Assembly (NCBI GenBank): GCA_036388295.1
Contig: DASVSC010000279.1
Span: forward strand, 1-51,832
Length of the DNA stretch: 51,832 nucleotides
Source: RYN-431 sp036388295
GTDB taxonomy: Bacteria; Planctomycetota; Phycisphaerae; Tepidisphaerales; Tepidisphaeraceae
Direction of reading: 5' to 3'
Position 1 is the first letter of the stretch. Each line of letters opens with the position of its first letter. A program made the translations under genes and the position numbers. The notes below the pieces were generated by a model. That model had not been told where the DNA came from, ran no database searches, and saw nothing but the letters and a program-made list of their open reading frames with translations. Below, piece by piece: positions 48,841 through 51,832 of the stretch.

Positions 48841-51822
48841 ATGACTTCCGCCGAAATCCGCCGCGCTTACATCGACTTTTTCGTGCAGAAGCACGCCCAC
48901 ACGGAAGTGCCGTCGTCGCCGGTGGTGCCGCACGACGACCCGACGCTCTTGTTCACGAACGCCGGCATGAACCAGTTCAAGCCGATCTTCCTCGGGCAGG
49001 AAAAGCGCGCGTACACCCGGGCCGTCGATACGCAAAAGTGCATTCGCGCCGGTGGCAAGCACAACGACCTCGACGACGTCGGCCGCAGCCGTCGGCATCA
49101 CACGTTCTTCGAAATGCTCGGCAACTGGTCGTTCGGCGACTACTTCAAACGCGGCGCGATCGAAATGAGCTGGGAACTGCTCACGAAGGTCTTCAAACTC
49201 GACCCCACGCGTCTGCACGTCACCTGCTTCGAAGGCGATCCGAAGAACGGCGTCCCGCGCGACACCGAAGCGGCCAAGATTTGGAAAGAAGTCGCTGGCC
49301 TGCCGGACAGCCACATTCACTATTTCGGCAAAGACAACTTCTGGGAAATGGGCGACACCGGCCCGTGCGGCCCGTGCACCGAAATCTTCTACGACCGCAC
49401 TCCCGACAAAACCGGCGGCCGGCACGTCAACGGCGAAGACCCGCGCGTGATGGAAATCTGGAACAACGTCTTCATCCAGTACAACCGCAACGCCGACCGC
49501 AGCTTGACTGACCTGCCCGCCCAGCACGTCGACACCGGTATGGGCTTCGAGCGCATCTGCCAGGTGCTGCAGGACGTCGACAGCAACTACAGCATCGACC
49601 TGTGGCACCCGTTCTGGGCGAAGCTGAACGATCTAAGCGGCCATGCCTACTCCAGCAAGTTCCCGCCCACGAATAGCGTCGATGCTGCCGCGGAAGCCGC
49701 GGACGAAGGCTTGCGCAAAGACATCGCCTTCCGCGTCATCGGCGACCACGTCCGCTGTCTGACGTTCGCCCTGACCGACGGCGCGGTCCCCAGCAATGAA
49801 GGCCGCGGGTATGTGCTGCGCCGCATCCTCCGCCGCGCTGTCCGCTTCGGCCGGCAGTCGCTGGGGCTGAAAGACCCGTTCCTGTTCCAACTCGTCGACG
49901 TCGTCGTCAGCAGCATGGGCGACGCATTCCTCGAGCTGAAGAAGAACCCGCAGCACGTCGCGGAGTTGATCAAGGACGAGGAAGTCAGCTTCGGCCGGAC
50001 GCTGGATCGAGGCATCGCACTGTTCGAAGAGGCGGCCGAGATTGCCGGCGCGCCGTACGAACTCATGCAGCTACGAGGCCCGGACGTCGGGCCGGATCGC
50101 GTGCCTAACCGGGCGCGGGCGACGGAACACGCGAAGCGATACCCGTCCGATCGTCATCCGAAACCGATCATCTCTGCCGAAGACGCGTTCAAGCTGCACG
50201 ACACGTTCGGCTTCCCGATCGACCTGACGCGGATCATGGCCGAAGAACGCGGCTTCGCCATCGACTTCGACGGCTATGAAAAGCTGATGGAAGAAGCCCG
50301 CGTCAAGGCCCGCGCCGGCGGTAAGGCTGGCGATGACGCCGTCTTCACCCTGCCGCCCGCCGCACTGGCCCGACTGGAAGCCGATGGCGTGCCGCGAACG
50401 GACGACTCGGCGAAATACGCCGGCCAGCCGACCGCCGCCCGCGTGGCCGCCGTCTGGCGCGGCGACGAACTGATCAGTGACGTCCCGACCGGCGTCGACA
50501 TCGCCGTCCTGCTCGACAAAACGTGCTTCTACGCCGAAATGGGCGGCCAAGTCGGCGACACCGGCACCCTGCACGGCATGGCCACTTCGGCGGCCACGGA
50601 CCCCGCCACCTTCGACGTGATCGCCACCCACGCCGTCGGCGGCTACGTCCTGCATATCGGCCGAATCAGCCGTGGAACGCTGCGCGTCGGCGACACCGTG
50701 ACGGCCAGTGTGAACACCATCCGCGACCACATCCAGAGCAACCACACGGCCACGCATCTGCTGAACTGGTCGCTGAAGAAATACCTCGGCGACGGTGTCC
50801 AGCAGAAAGGCTCGCTCGTCGACGGCGAGAAGCTGCGCTTCGACTTCTCGCAGAACAAGCCGCTGAGCGAGGCAGAACTCAGCGACGTGGAGACGGCGGT
50901 CGTGCAGGCGATTAGTACCACGCCGCTAAAGGTCTATACCGCCGAGGTGCCGCAGGAGCAGGCGTTGAAGATCAACGGCTTGCGTGCCGTGTTCGGCGAG
51001 AAATACCCGCCGATGGTGCGCGTCGTGAGCGTCGGCGTGCCGGTCGAACAGCTGCTGGCCGAGCCGGCGAACGAGAAGTGGCTGAATTATTCGATCGAGT
51101 TCTGCGGCGGCACGCACGTGAGCGAGACGAAGTCGATCGCGCAGTTCGCCGTCGTCGGCGAAGAATCGGTCAGCAAGGGCGTCCGCCGCGTCACGGCCGT
51201 GACGGGCGAGAAGGCAGCCGACGCGTGGTGGCAGGCGAAGCTGCTGGAAGACCTGGTGAAACAGGCCGAGAGCGTGGACGACGCGCACGTGGGGGCGCTG
51301 GTGGCGTCGATCCAGCAGGAGCTGACGAGCCACACGCTGCCGCTGGGCCGGCGGCGATGGACGCAGGCGAAAGTGCAGGCGCTGCAGGCCCGAGCGAAGG
51401 CGGCCGAAAAAGCGATGCGCGCCGCGGGCGGCGGCGTTGACGCCGTAGCCGCGGCGGGGCAGTTGCTGGAATCGGCTATCGACCTCGGCGGCGGCAAGAT
51501 CGTCGTCGGCTCGATCGACGGCGCGACAGACGACCAGCTCCGCTCGGCCATCGACTCGATCCGCAAGAAAACCGGCAGCTACGGCGTGATGCTGGCGTCG
51601 GCCGGCGAGGGCAAAGTCAGCTTCATCGCCGCCGTTAGTGACGACTTGATCGCCAAGGGCCTGAAGTCCGGCGACTGGATCCGTGAAACTGCCAAAGTCG
51701 CCGGCGGCGGCGGCGGCGGCCGGCCGCAGATGGCGCAGGCGGGCGGAAAAGACCCGGCCAAACTGCCGGCGGCGCTGGAACGGGCGCGGGAAGTCGCCCG
51801 AACAGCCTTGGCTATGCATTAA
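48841..51822 (+). CDS. alaS: Alanyl-tRNA synthetase
   Basis: 993-residue AlaRS, longer than the usual 870-900. The class II core has LFTNAGMNQFKPIFLGQEKR, CIRAGGKHNDLDDVGRS and HHTFFEMLGNWSFGDYFK. GPCGPCTEIFYD and GRGYVLRRILRRAVRFG are also conserved. The editing domain shows SNHTATHLLNWSLKKYLG (HxxxH zinc/editing motif) and CGGTHVSETKSI. The C-Ala domain ends GGGGGGRPQMAQAGGKDP. An insertion of about 35 residues (RGPDVGPDRVPNRARATEHA...) precedes SAEDAFKLHDTFGFPIDLT and contains a palindromic DNA stretch. I start at ATG 48841; TTG 48823 is less likely. It attaches alanine to tRNA-Ala and clears Ser/Gly mischarging. Confidence 0.95.
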   Translation: MTSAEIRRAYIDFFVQKHAHTEVPSSPVVPHDDPTLLFTNAGMNQFKPIFLGQEKRAYTRAVDTQKCIRAGGKHNDLDDVGRSRRHHTFFEMLGNWSFGDYFKRGAIEMSWELLTKVFKLDPTRLHVTCFEGDPKNGVPRDTEAAKIWKEVAGLPDSHIHYFGKDNFWEMGDTGPCGPCTEIFYDRTPDKTGGRHVNGEDPRVMEIWNNVFIQYNRNADRSLTDLPAQHVDTGMGFERICQVLQDVDSNYSIDLWHPFWAKLNDLSGHAYSSKFPPTNSVDAAAEAADEGLRKDIAFRVIGDHVRCLTFALTDGAVPSNEGRGYVLRRILRRAVRFGRQSLGLKDPFLFQLVDVVVSSMGDAFLELKKNPQHVAELIKDEEVSFGRTLDRGIALFEEAAEIAGAPYELMQLRGPDVGPDRVPNRARATEHAKRYPSDRHPKPIISAEDAFKLHDTFGFPIDLTRIMAEERGFAIDFDGYEKLMEEARVKARAGGKAGDDAVFTLPPAALARLEADGVPRTDDSAKYAGQPTAARVAAVWRGDELISDVPTGVDIAVLLDKTCFYAEMGGQVGDTGTLHGMATSAATDPATFDVIATHAVGGYVLHIGRISRGTLRVGDTVTASVNTIRDHIQSNHTATHLLNWSLKKYLGDGVQQKGSLVDGEKLRFDFSQNKPLSEAELSDVETAVVQAISTTPLKVYTAEVPQEQALKINGLRAVFGEKYPPMVRVVSVGVPVEQLLAEPANEKWLNYSIEFCGGTHVSETKSIAQFAVVGEESVSKGVRRVTAVTGEKAADAWWQAKLLEDLVKQAESVDDAHVGALVASIQQELTSHTLPLGRRRWTQAKVQALQARAKAAEKAMRAAGGGVDAVAAAGQLLESAIDLGGGKIVVGSIDGATDDQLRSAIDSIRKKTGSYGVMLASAGEGKVSFIAAVSDDLIAKGLKSGDWIRETAKVAGGGGGGRPQMAQAGGKDPAKLPAALERAREVARTALAMH
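50077..50093. repeat. Palindrome inside the alaS insertion
   Basis: GGCCCG-GACGT-CGGGCC, encoding part of RGPDVGPD in the extra segment of AlaRS. It may be the remnant of a palindromic repeat insertion. Confidence 0.4.
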
Positions 51823-51832
51823 GGGCCATGGC

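Overview
The window is high-GC bacterial DNA that looks like a planctomycete, probably of the Phycisphaerae type. This is inferred from gene content, not from a marker-gene search. The supporting content is a DUF1800/DUF1501 pair, a DUF1559-like prepilin protein, a DUF4159 protein, mqnD of the futalosine menaquinone route, SpoIIE-type phosphatases, many lipoproteins, kdsA (so an outer membrane with Kdo glycolipid), and dispersed palindromic repeats in intergenic and even coding DNA. No rRNA, tRNA, CRISPR array or complete insertion sequence was recognised.

Layout. 1-3246 (minus): a GT4-GT2 glycosyltransferase operon followed by a broken endonuclease IV gene and an unknown ORF that runs off the window edge. 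3247-3622: structured, repeat-rich spacer. 3623-7369: mutL, divergent from a DUF433/DUF5615 toxin-antitoxin-like pair, then an M29 aminopeptidase. 7521-13402: purine permease, GNAT enzyme, S1/P1-like nuclease, SpoIIE phosphatase, and a DUF192-membrane protein-maf operon. 13552-17083: PilZ protein, membrane SpoIIE phosphatase, lipoprotein. 17160-19374: lipid kinase-kdsA-moaC operon. 19389-22726 (minus): sppA coupled to a DUF4159 protein. 22854-26097: histidine kinase, receiver protein, and receiver-GGDEF diguanylate cyclase. 26187-30064: mqnD, DUF1800 and DUF1501.

30315-42182 holds the stress-linked prkA-yeaH-spoVR set. It is interrupted first by three small ORFs, then by a roughly 6 kb surface-glycan island (flippase, acyltransferase, methyltransferase, three GT2 enzymes) with more A/T-ending codons than its flanks. 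42215-45619: Uma2 protein, uppS and cimA. cimA has a complete-looking attenuation leader: a promoter, a 20-codon Ile-rich leader peptide, competing stems and an intrinsic terminator. 45751-51822: ECF sigma factor, rlmN, prepilin-like protein and alaS.

The most notable points are the cimA isoleucine attenuator; the glycan island and small-ORF insertions inside the prkA-yeaH-spoVR set; repeats carried in frame inside mutL, rlmN and possibly alaS; several starts placed 6-8 nt after a -10 hexamer, which suggests leaderless mRNAs; and a truncated nfo whose stop overlaps the start of an unknown ORF.
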